Below are positions 42,240 to 50,770 of a DNA stretch of 64,000 nucleotides, piece by piece; within the stretch, counting starts at the first letter, position 1, and each line of letters starts with the position of its first letter. Below the pieces are notes generated by a model that searched no databases, had not been told where the DNA came from, and saw only the letters and a list, made by a program, of their open reading frames with translations. Position numbers and translations under genes: made by a program. Source of the stretch: Streptomyces sp. AC550_RSS872 (GTDB lineage: Bacteria; Actinomycetota; Actinomycetes; Streptomycetales; Streptomycetaceae); the NCBI RefSeq assembly GCF_019049285.1, contig NZ_JAGMUL010000020.1, positions 36,293-100,292 of the forward strand, written 5' to 3'.

Positions 42240-42962
42240 TCAGACCGGAGGCACGCCCGTGGGAGCCGCTGTCGCTGCTCCCCAGTGCGCTGCGGTCCGA
42301 CGGCTCCCACGGTGAGCGACGCCACCGACAAGGCCCTCCAGCCTCGCCGTGGTGCGTTCCCTGAGGGGAAACACCAGCGCGCGGAACGTGGTGGCGTCCG
42401 TCGGCCTGCGAAGCTCTCCGATGTCCAGCCAACCCCAGGAGCGGAGCGCAGCGAGGGTTTGACGATCGGCCCGGTCCACCAGGATGGCGCCGAGCGTTGC
42501 CTGATGGTCGCTCCGCAGCCGCTCGTGCACACGACGGGCGAGTTCCCGGTCCTGTGGGTGCGGCCGGATCAGAATGTCGGCGAACGCGAAGACGTTGCCG
42601 GACACGGTGAGTTGCTCGATGCTGCGCGGCAATGCTCCGTCGAAGCCGAGCCACCAGGAGCCGTCGCCGCGAACCGGGAATCCGAAGGCGCATCCCATCA
42701 GGCTGTCCGTCTCGGCGATCACCATGGCGAATTCCGGTCGGCGCATGTCCGTGATGAGGCGGTTCAGGAAGTTCTGGCGGCTGGGACGGCGGTACGGATC
42801 ACCCGGCGGCGTTGCGCGGGACTCCACATACAGCCCCGCCAGATCCTCACGCAGGTCCTCCACCAGCCAACGGCTCAGCCGACGCAACCGCACCGGAGCC
42901 ACGGCTGAGGGCTCGCCATCCCCCGACTTCCGCGTCTGTCCCCGCCCTGGTTCGGCCTTCAT
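42240..42962 (-). CDS. GNAT-like acetyltransferase-fold protein
   Basis: 240 residues from ATG 42962 (GGGAGA upstream). The middle (EFAMVIAETDSLMGCAFGFP, ILIRPHPQDRELARRVHERL, ILVDRADRQTLAALRSWGW) follows the GNAT order: strand beta-4, acetyl-CoA loop region, then the helix beginning with A/D-x-x-x-x-x-x-LxxWGF. The usual R-x-x-G-x-A loop is weak, so enzymatic activity is uncertain. The hydrophilic N-terminus (RLSRWLVEDLREDLAGLYVE) is typical of Streptomyces GNAT proteins. Confidence 0.6.
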   Translation of the reverse strand: MKAEPGRGQTRKSGDGEPSAVAPVRLRRLSRWLVEDLREDLAGLYVESRATPPGDPYRRPSRQNFLNRLITDMRRPEFAMVIAETDSLMGCAFGFPVRGDGSWWLGFDGALPRSIEQLTVSGNVFAFADILIRPHPQDRELARRVHERLRSDHQATLGAILVDRADRQTLAALRSWGWLDIGELRRPTDATTFRALVFPLRERTTARLEGLVGGVAHRGSRRTAAHWGAATAAPTGVPPV

Positions 42963-43530
42963 CGCACATCTCCCGGGAGAACAGCTGCAAGTGGGACAGA
43001 CCGGTGCGGCAGGGCCGGAAGGGGTGCGGCCGGGGTGTCGCCGGGGCGAGGTGGCAGGTGGCCGAACTGAAGGCCGAGGAGCAGGAACCCGCAGCCGGCG
43101 AGGTCGAGGATCCGCCCGCTGCACTCGCAGGAGGTCACGGCGGTGCGGCGGGCGGTGAGCTGTGAGAGGGACATGACGCCTCGGTTCGGAAGACCATCCG
43201 CCGGCGGGCATCGGCGGCCGGAGTTCCGGCCCCCTGGACGCGCTCCGGCAGGGGCGTACTTTCGGCGGAGGCAGAGCAACGGCCGGTCCGACAACCTGCG
43301 CAGCAGGACAGAGGACCCACCCAGGTCCCTCCAGGGATGCGCCGGGTGACAGACGAAGAGTCCGCACCCCGCAGCCATCTGTGTTCAGCAACAGCGTGCC
43401 GCCGGGGTCTGGGACGTCTGTACAACAGCGTAGTCCTCGCGTCGTGTGACGGACGGTCCGAAGCCGCCCGATCCCAGGATATGGACGCTGCCGTCCTGCG
43501 ACGTCGGCCTTCGGTGGCGCCGTTGTCGGC
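42963..43530. other. Interval with a possible STAS gene remnant at 43090-43174 (minus)
   Basis: 568 bp without a complete gene. CATGACGCCTCGGTTC at 43172-43187 is identical to 45316-45331, where it spans the start of the STAS gene on the minus strand. The codons after the 43174 ATG (MSLSQLTAR, then in a shifted frame HRRDLLRV) resemble a STAS N-terminus, but the rest does not follow. It may be a decayed duplicate. Confidence 0.35.
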
Positions 43531-44772
43531 TCACTCCAGGAGCACGAGGTGGTCGGCGGCGCCCCCTCGCCATTCGATCAGGAAGAGGGTCGCGTCGTCG
43601 GTGGTGCGGCCGCCCCGTTGCTGCTTCAGGGCGTGGGAGAGTGAGCGCACCACCGCTCGTACTCCCTTCGCTGTGTGTTCGATGCGGTTGACCCAGTGGA
43701 TGAGTTGTTCTTCGCCGAATTGTTCTTCGCCGGCTTCGTGCTCCTCGATCAGGCCGTCGGTGAAGCACAGCACGCGGTCGCCGCGTTGGAGCATGTGCCC
43801 GCTGATCCGGGGCTCTTCACCGCCGAAGCCGACGGGCAGGGTGGTCGGACCTGCCAGTTGCCGGACGACCCGGTGGTCACGGATCAGCAGCGGTGCGGGG
43901 TGGCCCGCGTTGACCCACTGCAGGTGGCCCGTCGCGATGTTCAGACGCATCATCTGGGCGGTGACGAAGTGGTCGGGCCCGAACTGCTCGGCGATGGCCC
44001 GGTCCATGAACGCGTAGATCTCGGACAGGGCGATGTCGGCACGTCTGGCGTGCCGGTAGGCCCCGACGGCGACGGTCGCCATCGTGGCGGCGTCGAGCCC
44101 GTGGCCCATCGCATCGAGCATGGCCACGTGCAGGATGTCCTCGTTGAGGGCGTAGTCGAAGCTGTCGCCCGCGACGTCGTAGGCGGGCTCCAGGATTCCG
44201 GCGACCTCGACCTGCGGGACGGACATGGCCAGCGGCGGCAACAGGGACCACTGGATCTCCGCGGCCACGGTCATCGGTTCACGGCGCCGGGCGCGGAAGA
44301 ACTGATCGGTGTAGCTGTGCTTGGTGACCAGCATGTCGGCGACCAGGCCGGCGAGCCTGCGCAGCAGCCGCCGGTCGTCGTCATCGACGGTGTCCAGGGT
44401 GAGGGCCATCACTCCCACCTGGTCGCTGCCGTCCAGCAACGGCAGGTACATCCGGACGCCGTCGGACTGCGGCACCTCGATAGTGGTCGCGTGCAGAAAG
44501 GCCGTGCCGGCGGGAGAGTCATCGATCGGCTCGGGCTCGCCGACCAACAGCCGCCGACCTGACAGCGGCACCAACACCAGCTGGCCGTAGTCCTGCAGCA
44601 GGATCGAGACGTCGCGGCCACCGACCCTGGCCACCTCTTCCGCGATCAGCGGAGCGATCAGCTGCGGCGGCATCTCGTGTGCCCGGTCCAGCAGCACCCC
44701 CAGCAGGCGCTCACCGAACCCTTCCGACCGGTCGAGCATGCCCTCGTCGGGTCGGCGCTCACCTTCCGCCAC
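43531..44772 (-). CDS. SpoIIE-type PP2C phosphatase with GAF-like domain
   Basis: 413 residues from GTG 44772. A GAF-like sensor (about 35-160) precedes a short linker and the PP2C/SpoIIE domain (about 175-405): EIQWSLLPP, EPAYDVAGDSFDY (metal Asp), AMLDAMGHGLDAATMA, NAGHPAPLL, CFTDGLIEEH, DDATLFLIEW. Such enzymes dephosphorylate STAS anti-anti-sigma proteins in partner-switching cascades. A STAS protein is encoded 234 bp upstream in the same direction; an anti-sigma kinase is not in the window. The signal sensed is unknown. Confidence 0.92.
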   Translation of the reverse strand: MAEGERRPDEGMLDRSEGFGERLLGVLLDRAHEMPPQLIAPLIAEEVARVGGRDVSILLQDYGQLVLVPLSGRRLLVGEPEPIDDSPAGTAFLHATTIEVPQSDGVRMYLPLLDGSDQVGVMALTLDTVDDDDRRLLRRLAGLVADMLVTKHSYTDQFFRARRREPMTVAAEIQWSLLPPLAMSVPQVEVAGILEPAYDVAGDSFDYALNEDILHVAMLDAMGHGLDAATMATVAVGAYRHARRADIALSEIYAFMDRAIAEQFGPDHFVTAQMMRLNIATGHLQWVNAGHPAPLLIRDHRVVRQLAGPTTLPVGFGGEEPRISGHMLQRGDRVLCFTDGLIEEHEAGEEQFGEEQLIHWVNRIEHTAKGVRAVVRSLSHALKQQRGGRTTDDATLFLIEWRGGAADHLVLLE

Positions 44773-45006
44773 ATCCGCACCCCATCGGCGTCGTCGAGGC
44801 TTCGGCCGCCGTGTCCATGCTCACCTCGTGCCGCGAGTCCAGCGCCCGCACCGACACACGGGCTCCTGACACGACCGCGATCAACCCGCACAGAGTGACG
44901 CGGCCGGTCACTCCGAACAGCCCATTACGCCAGAGAACGGCATGTCACACATGATCAGAGAAGATGGCTCTCCGTGCCGCTGTGCACCACATCTCTCCCG
45001 GAGCCG

Positions 45007-45318
45007 TCACAGGAGCAGAAGATCGGAGCCGGTGTCCGCGAGGAGCCGTGCGGTCTGGGGGGATGGGTAGTGCAGCCGCAGGGACGCGTGGGTCCCGGCG
45101 GCGCGCCGCGACGCGTCGATGAAGACGCGCAGACCGCTGCTGTCGCAGCGGCCGACGGTAGTCAGATCCACGTCGATGGTGGTGATGCCGTCACTCAGGC
45201 ACCGCTCCAGAGCGGCGCGCACCTGGGGTGCGGTGGCCGGGTCGATCTCACCGGCCAGGGTGAGCAGTGCCCGCCTGCCACGGTCGTGCCGGTAGATGTT
45301 CAGCTGCGGAAGAGTCAT
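45007..45318 (-). CDS. STAS-domain anti-sigma factor antagonist
   Basis: 103 residues. SpoIIAA-like: RALLTLAGEIDPATAPQV, then ITTIDVDLTTVGRCDSSGLR, with Ser in the CDSSGL motif as the likely phosphorylation site, and LRLHYPSPQTARLLADTG. When dephosphorylated it would bind and sequester an anti-sigma kinase. The SpoIIE-type phosphatase downstream in the same direction is its obvious partner. Confidence 0.9.
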   Translation of the reverse strand: MTLPQLNIYRHDRGRRALLTLAGEIDPATAPQVRAALERCLSDGITTIDVDLTTVGRCDSSGLRVFIDASRRAAGTHASLRLHYPSPQTARLLADTGSDLLLL

Positions 45319-45450
45319 GACGCCTCGGTTCAGATGCCTCGGTTCATGGGGCCCGGCCGCTCCTCACGGGGTCCATGGCCCGAATGCACACGCGTGGGTA
45401 CGAGTGGAGTCGATGGTCCGTGCGCGAGACCGCTGACGGGAGCTGGCTGG

Positions 45451-45726
45451 TCACCTGTGATGAGTGGTACGGCTGCGGCTGCGGCGCGGTGGGAAGCGGC
45501 CGCGACCCCCGTCGCGGTGGTCCCGCCGTTCGCCGGCGACAGGCGGCTCGGACCGGACAGGTCCCACCGGGGGCTGCGGCGTGCCCCGGCCGCGGCGGCC
45601 GGGCAGGGGGGAGCTGTACCGGTGCACGGCGATTCTGTCGGCGTGCTGGAGGTTGAGCCGGTGGATCACGTACGCCGCCGCTGCGATGAGGACCAGGAAG
45701 GCGGCGACTGTCAGGAAGGTGTTCAT
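45451..45726 (-). CDS. Small membrane protein paired with DUF5994 (copy A)
   Basis: 91 residues from ATG 45726 with GAGGTGG upstream. One N-terminal membrane helix (FLTVAAFLVLIAAAAYV) is followed by IHRLNLQHADRIAVHRYSS and PLPGRRGRG, then a Pro/Arg/Gly-rich tail. The motif IHRLN-x-Q-x-x-x-RI-x-x-x-RYS-x-x-LPG is shared with the protein at 51490-51714. It starts 10 bp after the DUF5994 stop, and the other copy is placed the same way. Function unknown; the pairing suggests a membrane anchor or partner for DUF5994. Confidence 0.78.
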   Translation of the reverse strand: MNTFLTVAAFLVLIAAAAYVIHRLNLQHADRIAVHRYSSPLPGRRGRGTPQPPVGPVRSEPPVAGERRDHRDGGRGRFPPRRSRSRTTHHR

Positions 45727-45736
45727 GGCGGCCACC

Positions 45737-46333
45737 TCACATACCGATGATCAGTCGGCTGGCCCGGTCGGGCGGACCGGTCTGTCGGGGAACGGCTGCG
45801 GACACCGCGGAGGCGCCGCCCTCGTACTCCCATGCCTCGTCCGGGTCCAGTGGCTGGTCGGTCGCGGAGACGCCGTGCCGGGCATGGTCCGCGGCGATGA
45901 GCGCGCTCGCGGTCAGTGGCGGGCCGTCGCAGTCGGACGCGGCAGCCATCAGCCGGGCTGCCGACTCCGCCCCGGTCTCGGGCGGGATGACCAGGAGATC
46001 CCAGCGGCCGGTGCCGTAGGAGAGCAGCAGCAGCTTGTGGGGGTCGATCTGCGGGGTGAACCAGCCGACCTTGACGATGTGGCCTTCCACGGGAACCTTG
46101 CGGGGGATGACCGGCCAGTGCCTCGGGTTTACGGCGATGCGGGTGATGCGGCCCCACAAGGGGTCCAACACGTCGGTGAGCGCCGGAAGTTCGCTCAGTA
46201 GATTCCGGGATCGGGGCCACCAGGCGCCGTCCAGGAGTCCACGGGAAGTGCCGTCGGTCTTCAGCGCGAGACGCGCGGACGGGGCTGCGACGGGCTCGGG
46301 GGGCGGCAGGGGTGGAAGCAAGGTCGCCGACAT
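45737..46333 (-). CDS. DUF5994 family protein (paralog 1)
   Basis: 198 residues from ATG 46333. Signature segments: LLDGAWWPRSRNLLSELP, LWGRITRIAVNPRHWPV, VEGHIVKVGWFTPQIDPHK, GRWDLLVIPPETG and AARLMAAAS, followed by a variable acidic/Pro tail. No signal peptide or membrane segment. The family is of unknown function and confined to actinobacteria. A 10-bp-stem hairpin lies in the leader at 46349-46373. Directly downstream is a small membrane protein gene. Three more paralogs lie within 6.5 kb. Confidence 0.82.
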   Translation of the reverse strand: MSATLLPPLPPPEPVAAPSARLALKTDGTSRGLLDGAWWPRSRNLLSELPALTDVLDPLWGRITRIAVNPRHWPVIPRKVPVEGHIVKVGWFTPQIDPHKLLLLSYGTGRWDLLVIPPETGAESAARLMAAASDCDGPPLTASALIAADHARHGVSATDQPLDPDEAWEYEGGASAVSAAVPRQTGPPDRASRLIIGM

Positions 46334-46348
46334 GATGCGGACCCGTCT

Positions 46349-46373
46349 CCGGGCCGCCTCTGCGGCGGCCCGG
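46349..46373 (-). promoter_or_regulatory. Leader hairpin upstream of DUF5994 paralog 1
   Basis: CCGGGCCGCC (46349-46358) and GGCGGCCCGG (46364-46373) form a perfect 10-bp stem with loop TCTGC, just upstream of the GGAGACGGGT stretch before ATG 46333. It may control translation or stability. Confidence 0.5.
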
Positions 46374-46481
46374 GTTTCATCTTTCGCCGAGAACGACCCG
46401 GCGTGGAAGCCGGTGTGCGGAATGCCCTCGGTACTGTCCACACTACTCCGCGCAACGCCGCAGCGGGGAGCAGTGGCCGCC

Positions 46482-46795
46482 TAGATGTGGAGCAGCCGCT
46501 GGGTGACCTCCCGGTACTGCCTCAGCGCGTGCCGGAGTTCCTCGGACTGCGTCCCGGGATCCCGGTCCTGCCAGCCGGCTCGCACGACACGCCGCCGTTC
46601 CGCGAGGGCGTTCACGAGCTGGGCGGTGGCTTCGTCGTAGCCGCTCTCGGCCTCTTCCAGCGCCTCGAGCGGGGTGCCGGCGAAGGTGTTGAGGGCGTGC
46701 CGGAGGCGCTGGACGATCTTGTCCTGTTCGTCAGACGGGAGCAGCGGCTCCGGCCCGGGCCGCGGCGCCCGGCCGGCTCCGGAGTTCGGCCCGCG
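46482..46795 (-). pseudogene. Helical hypothetical reading frame without a start codon
   Basis: Coding-like from about 46795 to TAG 46482: LLPSDEQDKIVQRLRHALNTF, LEALEEAESGYDEATAQLV, ALAERRRVVRAGWQDRD, LRHALRQYREVTQRLLHI (given in pieces). The C-terminal pattern is that of a family of Streptomyces stress-locus proteins, but upstream in frame there is a stop with no ATG, GTG or TTG between. It may be truncated, frameshifted, or use CTG near 46755. Confidence 0.45.
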
Positions 46796-46823
46796 GGCTG
46801 CTGGGCGCGCGTCTGGTCGTACG

Positions 46824-47015
46824 TCAGCGGGGACCGCTTCCGTTCCGCCTGAAGGCGTCCTTGGCCTTCTCGGCGGCCTGTTTCAGGTTTCCGGAGACCC
46901 GGTCGGCCCTGCCCCGGCGTTGCAGTCGCCTGTTGTGGGTGACCCGGCCGAGCTCTTCGGTGATCCTGCCCTTCATCGTCTGCGCCTGGTTCCTGATGGT
47001 CCGTGAAACGGTCAT
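46824..47015 (-). CDS. CsbD-family stress protein
   Basis: 63 residues from ATG 47015. CsbD pattern: QAQTMKGRITEELGRVTHN, RRLQRRGRADRVSGNLKQA, EKAKDAFRR. CsbD is a small general-stress protein under sigma-B control in Bacillus; its molecular role is unknown. Here it lies among SpoIIE/STAS, Asp23 and DUF5994 genes, which fits a sigma-B-like stress regulon. Confidence 0.88.
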   Translation of the reverse strand: MTVSRTIRNQAQTMKGRITEELGRVTHNRRLQRRGRADRVSGNLKQAAEKAKDAFRRNGSGPR

Positions 47016-47329
47016 GGCCGACCTCGCTGTTGACCGGTGGATGGTTCTCGCGGGGGCTGGACGAGGCGGGAAGGCGGAATGCTTCGCCGTGTCTTCCGGA
47101 GTGGCATGGCCTTGCACCATGCTGCCAGTCAACGTCCGGCAATGGTCCGTGTCAACGCGGCGGCCACGCGATCCGGCCCGCCTCGTCTCGGAGCGTGCGG
47201 GAGTACTGTGGAGGAAGCGAGGGCTCTTCGTATGCCGGTGTCCGAACCGGCCCCGTCCTCGCGACTCCCATCTCATGGGCAGCCCTTGACCCCGGCCGCG
47301 CCATCCGCATCCAGGCCGAGGAGTCACGT

Positions 47330-48331
47330 ATGCCACTCAGTCCGACCACGTCCACGACGGTCACACCCTCGCACCGCGCCCCGCCGCCCCAGGGTTACGA
47401 CGGGACGTCCCCCTTCCCGCCGGACGGCCCGGCGCCCGCGCGCGACGGCGGTGAGCGTCTGTACGTCACGGTGACGGCGGTGATCGTCGTCCTGCCGTTC
47501 GTGGCGATCGGTCTCGCCGGCTGGCTGCTGTGGGGGAGCCTCATCCATCCCGCCGACATCGTGCTCGCCCTCGTCCTGTACACGATCACGGGTCTCGGCG
47601 TCACGGTCGGCTTCCACCGTGGCCTCACCCACGGCGGCTACCGGGCCGTCCGTCCCGTGCGGATCGCGCTCGCGGTCGCCGGTTCGATGAGTTTCCAGGG
47701 TGACGTCATCGGCTGGGTCGCCACCCACCGCCGCCATCACGCCTTCACCGACCGGCCGGGTGATCCGCACTCCCCGTACCGCTACGGCACGCACCTGCGC
47801 GGTCAGTTGCGCGGACTGCTGCACGCACACGTCGGCTGGCTGTTCCGCAACGACCGCACGCCCGCCGACCGGTACGCACCCGACCTGCTGGCCGACCGCG
47901 ACATCCGTGCCGTCTCCCGCGCCTTCCCCCTGCTGTGCGTCCTCACCCTCGCCCTGCCGTTCGCGGTGGGCTGGGCCATCGGGGGTACATGGCTGCACGG
48001 CGTAACCGCCCTGCTGTGGGCGGGACTTGTCCGCATAGCGCTGCTCCACCACGTCACCTGGAGCGTCAACTCCCTGTGCCACCTGATCGGTGAGCGCCCG
48101 TTCCGCACCCGGCGCCACGACCGGGCCACCAACCTGTGGCCGCTGGCCCTGCTGTCGTTCGGCGAGAGCTGGCACAACCTCCACCACGCCGACCCCACCA
48201 GCGCCCGCCACGGCGTCGACCGCGGCCAGCTCGACCCCTCCGCCGCCGTGATCCGCCTCCTCGAACGCCTTGGCTGGGTGTACGACGTGCGCTGGCCCAC
48301 TCCGGACCGCGTGGCCGCCCGCCGAGCCTGA
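47330..48331 (+). CDS. Acyl-CoA/fatty-acid desaturase
   Basis: 333 residues from ATG 47330 with GAGGAG upstream. Delta-9-type membrane di-iron desaturase: His boxes HRGLTH (about 104-109), HRRHH (about 142-146) and HNLHH (about 284-288), four membrane helices around them (AVIVVLPFVAIGLAGWLL, IVLALVLYTITGLGVTVGF, and the later pair). It adds a double bond to membrane fatty acids, using electrons from a partner ferredoxin or reductase that is not encoded nearby. Membrane fluidity control fits the surrounding stress genes. Confidence 0.9.
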   Translation: MPLSPTTSTTVTPSHRAPPPQGYDGTSPFPPDGPAPARDGGERLYVTVTAVIVVLPFVAIGLAGWLLWGSLIHPADIVLALVLYTITGLGVTVGFHRGLTHGGYRAVRPVRIALAVAGSMSFQGDVIGWVATHRRHHAFTDRPGDPHSPYRYGTHLRGQLRGLLHAHVGWLFRNDRTPADRYAPDLLADRDIRAVSRAFPLLCVLTLALPFAVGWAIGGTWLHGVTALLWAGLVRIALLHHVTWSVNSLCHLIGERPFRTRRHDRATNLWPLALLSFGESWHNLHHADPTSARHGVDRGQLDPSAAVIRLLERLGWVYDVRWPTPDRVAARRA

Positions 48332-48379
48332 CACCGGTCACTCACCTCCTCCGCCGCACGGCAGTCGACAGGAGCTTTC

Positions 48380-48778
48380 ATGACCACCGCGCTGCAACCC
48401 CCTCCTCCGTCCCAACCCCTTCTCCGCCTGCGCCTGGCTCCCCACGGGGGCATGCCCCGGCCCATCGACGGAGCGTGGTGGCCCCGTTCGCACGACCTGC
48501 TCGCCGAACTCCCCCGGCTGCTCGCCGGGTTGCCGCGCGCGTGGGGCCACATCACCAGCGTCACCGTCAACGGGGCGGCGTGGTCCGCGGTGCCCGGCCG
48601 GATGCTCGTCTTCAACCAGGTCGTACGACTGCGCAGGACCGTGGCGGCATCCGCCCCGCACACCATCGTCCTGCTCGCCCCCGGCCGGGGGCGTTGGGAC
48701 CTGCTGGTCGTGCCTCCGGATACGGCCGAGGAGGCCGCGGAACCGCTCATGGCGGCCGCGGCAAGTGGTCACGTCTGA
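48380..48778 (+). CDS. DUF5994 family protein, short form (paralog 2)
   Basis: 132 residues, the only paralog on the plus strand. It keeps IDGAWWPRSHDLLAELP, WGHITSVTVNGAAW, VPGRMLVFNQVVRL, RGRWDLLVVPPDT and the AEPLMAAAAS end, but lacks the DP-x-K loop residues and the C-terminal tail. It starts 48 bp after the desaturase stop and is probably co-transcribed with it. It faces paralog 3 convergently across 68 bp. Confidence 0.75.
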   Translation: MTTALQPPPPSQPLLRLRLAPHGGMPRPIDGAWWPRSHDLLAELPRLLAGLPRAWGHITSVTVNGAAWSAVPGRMLVFNQVVRLRRTVAASAPHTIVLLAPGRGRWDLLVVPPDTAEEAAEPLMAAAASGHV

Positions 48779-48846
48779 TCCGGCCTGCCACGGACTGCCC
48801 GGCGAATGATCAGGGCACCGACGGCCGGGGTCGGCGACGACGACGG

Positions 48847-49371
48847 TCACATCCGCGCCACCAGTCGGCCGGGCGGGCCGGTGGCGGCCTCGTACGACGA
48901 GGAGGTTTCGCCGGCCTGTTCCGCCGTCAGGAGGGCGGTCGCGGTCGTCGGCGGGCCGGTGTTCGCGCTCGCGGCGGCCATCAGCCGGGCGGCGGAGGGG
49001 GCGCTGGTCTCCGGGGGTATCACGAGGAGGGCCCAGCGGCCCGCCGTATAGGACAGCAGCAGGATATTGTGCGGATCCTGCCCTGACGGGAACCAACCGG
49101 CCCTCACCGCATGGCCGTTGACGAGGATCTTGCGAGGGCGGATCGGCCAGTGACGTGGGTTGACGGCGATATGAGTGATCCGTCCCCACAGCGGATCCAG
49201 TACGTCCGCCAGAGCGGAGAGTTCGTGTGCCAGGTCACGTGAACGGGGCCACCAGGCGCCGTCCAGTTCGGCGTGCCCTGGCGAAGGACTCACGGGTTTC
49301 AGCGCGAGGCGCGCGGTCGGGGCCCTGAATGGAACGGCCCGTAGCGGGGGATGAGAGGTGGTCGCGGACAT
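48847..49371 (-). CDS. DUF5994 family protein (paralog 3)
   Basis: 174 residues from ATG 49371. ELDGAWWPRSRDLAHELS, LWGRITHIAVNPRHWPI, VNGHAVRAGWFPSGQDPHN, GRWALLVIPPETS. It is closest to paralog 1; even the untranslated leader (GGAGACGGGT before the start, and an upstream GGAGTAGCGTG-like block near 49490) is shared. No small membrane gene follows it. Function unknown. Confidence 0.8.
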   Translation of the reverse strand: MSATTSHPPLRAVPFRAPTARLALKPVSPSPGHAELDGAWWPRSRDLAHELSALADVLDPLWGRITHIAVNPRHWPIRPRKILVNGHAVRAGWFPSGQDPHNILLLSYTAGRWALLVIPPETSAPSAARLMAAASANTGPPTTATALLTAEQAGETSSSYEAATGPPGRLVARM

Positions 49372-49575
49372 CGCGCGAACCCGTCTCCGGACCTCTGCAC
49401 CTCTGCGCGAGGGCAGCCGTCCGGTGTCGTTGCTCACCGGGAACGAAACCGGCATCGGAGCCGGTGTGCGAAGTGCTCCCGATGAGTTCACGCTACTCCC
49501 CGAAGAGGCCGAACGGACCGCTCCTGGACGTCGGCTCACTTCCGTCGGCGGTCGTTCTCCGAGGAGCGGCTGGTC

Positions 49576-49767
49576 TCACCGCCTACGGTTGCCGTGCTCA
49601 CGGCCTTGGAAGAGGTCGCCGAGTTCCCCGTCACCGTCGGCGAACCGTCCGGCGACGAACCCGATGGCATCCCGTGCTGCCACCAGCAAGGACGCGCCGA
49701 AGCCGGCGAAGTGTCCGGCAGAGCCCAGAGCCATCCTGGTGAACAGGCCAACCGCGGCCATACCCAT
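49576..49767 (-). CDS. Small hypothetical protein downstream of Asp23
   Basis: 63 residues from ATG 49767. A single weakly hydrophobic stretch (VGLFTRMALGSAGHFAGFGAS, split LLVAARDAIGFVAGRF) then a charged tail. It begins 36 bp after the Asp23 gene stop, in the same direction, suggesting one operon. No family recognised. Confidence 0.6.
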   Translation of the reverse strand: MGMAAVGLFTRMALGSAGHFAGFGASLLVAARDAIGFVAGRFADGDGELGDLFQGREHGNRRR

Positions 49768-49803
49768 CGCGCGCTCCTTGCTCGCCCCCGCTCCGGCAAG
49801 CGA

Positions 49804-50292
49804 TTACTCGAGCCGCCGCTCTGGTTGTTCCTCCTCCTCGTCGAACACATGCACATCGCCGACCGCGATATTGACCTCGACCACTTCCAGACCGGTCATC
49901 CGCTCGATGGCAGCGATCACGTTCTCTCTGACGTCGCCCGCGACCTCGATGATGGAGACGCCGTACTCGACGACGATCTCCAGGTCGACCGCGGTCTGTA
50001 CCTCGCCGACCTCGACCTTCACCCCGCTGGTGACGGACTTCCCGCCGGCACCGGGCATACGTTCACGCATCGCCCCCACGCCACGGGCGAACCCACCGCC
50101 CATCGAATGGACGCCCGGCACATCGCGGGCCGCCATCCCGGCGATCTTCGCCACCACACCGTCGGCGATAGTCGTATGGCCGCGCGACCCCGGATCGCTT
50201 CCGTGCGGCACCCCCGCACTCTTCCCGCCGCGCTCGCCCAATGACCCCGCGCGAGGAGTCTCGGGCTGGTTCGGCAGTCCGGTATCCGTCAT
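49804..50292 (-). CDS. Asp23/Gls24 family envelope-stress protein
   Basis: 162 residues. Asp23 (DUF322) core at about 38-155: TTIADGVVAKIAGMAARDVP, GVHSMGGGFARGVGAM, VKVEVGEVQTAVDLEIVVEY, GVSIIEVAGDVRENVIAAIE, TGLEVVEVNIAVGDVHV, ending in acidic EEEE. Asp23 proteins form membrane-associated assemblies and respond to alkaline or cell-wall stress, usually with AmaP-type membrane anchors. The small downstream protein may play that part. Confidence 0.9.
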   Translation of the reverse strand: MTDTGLPNQPETPRAGSLGERGGKSAGVPHGSDPGSRGHTTIADGVVAKIAGMAARDVPGVHSMGGGFARGVGAMRERMPGAGGKSVTSGVKVEVGEVQTAVDLEIVVEYGVSIIEVAGDVRENVIAAIERMTGLEVVEVNIAVGDVHVFDEEEEQPERRLE

Positions 50293-50770
50293 CTTCGGTC
50301 ACCACTTTCCGACGCAACAGGCGGCCTGTCGTGCCCCTTCCCTTTCACGCTAACGGCGAGTGCCCCGACCTCGCTCAGGCAAATGGCATGTGAGCGATGT
50401 CGGGCATTGCGCCAGGAGGCAGCGGTGGTGACCCGCGCAGAAGGGCAGGTCGGCCAGCCGGTCGGACCGCCCTACCGGACGCGGGACCTGCGGCTGCGCC
50501 CGTCCGCGATCCGAGGAGGACAAGATCGGAGATGAGCACCATCACCCCGATGATCAGCAGGTGGAGCGTGTCCCTGCCGAGTGCCCCGACGACGCCGGTG
50601 ACGCAACGGCCCCGGTGTATACACACCGGGGCCGCCCTTCCGGGTCATTGCACGTGAGAGTGCGCCGACCCACTCACCAGGGTAGGTCCGGGACACCATT
50701 TCAGTCATATGGGAGGACATGGCCGTCATGCGGCCGGCCGGAGCCCTGAGGGCGGCCTGGGCCGTGTCAG
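50293..50770. other. Interval without a supported gene; contains a terminator
   Basis: 478 bp. A minus frame (50375-50626) contains a short hydrophobic stretch (LLIIGVMVLISDLVLL), but its only upstream starts lie inside the terminator hairpin at 50608-50633. It may be the remnant of a tiny membrane protein gene. Confidence 0.4.
50608..50633. terminator. Strong hairpin
   Basis: GGCCCCGGTGT (50608-50618) and ACACCGGGGCC (50623-50633) form a perfect 11-bp stem with loop ATAC. It lies 137 bp downstream of the stop of the minus-strand gene at 50771-51040. Confidence 0.75.

Noticed and set aside
50375..50626. 83-codon minus frame with a hydrophobic stretch
   Set aside because: Its possible starts lie inside the terminator hairpin at 50608-50633 and no ribosome site is present; at most a remnant.
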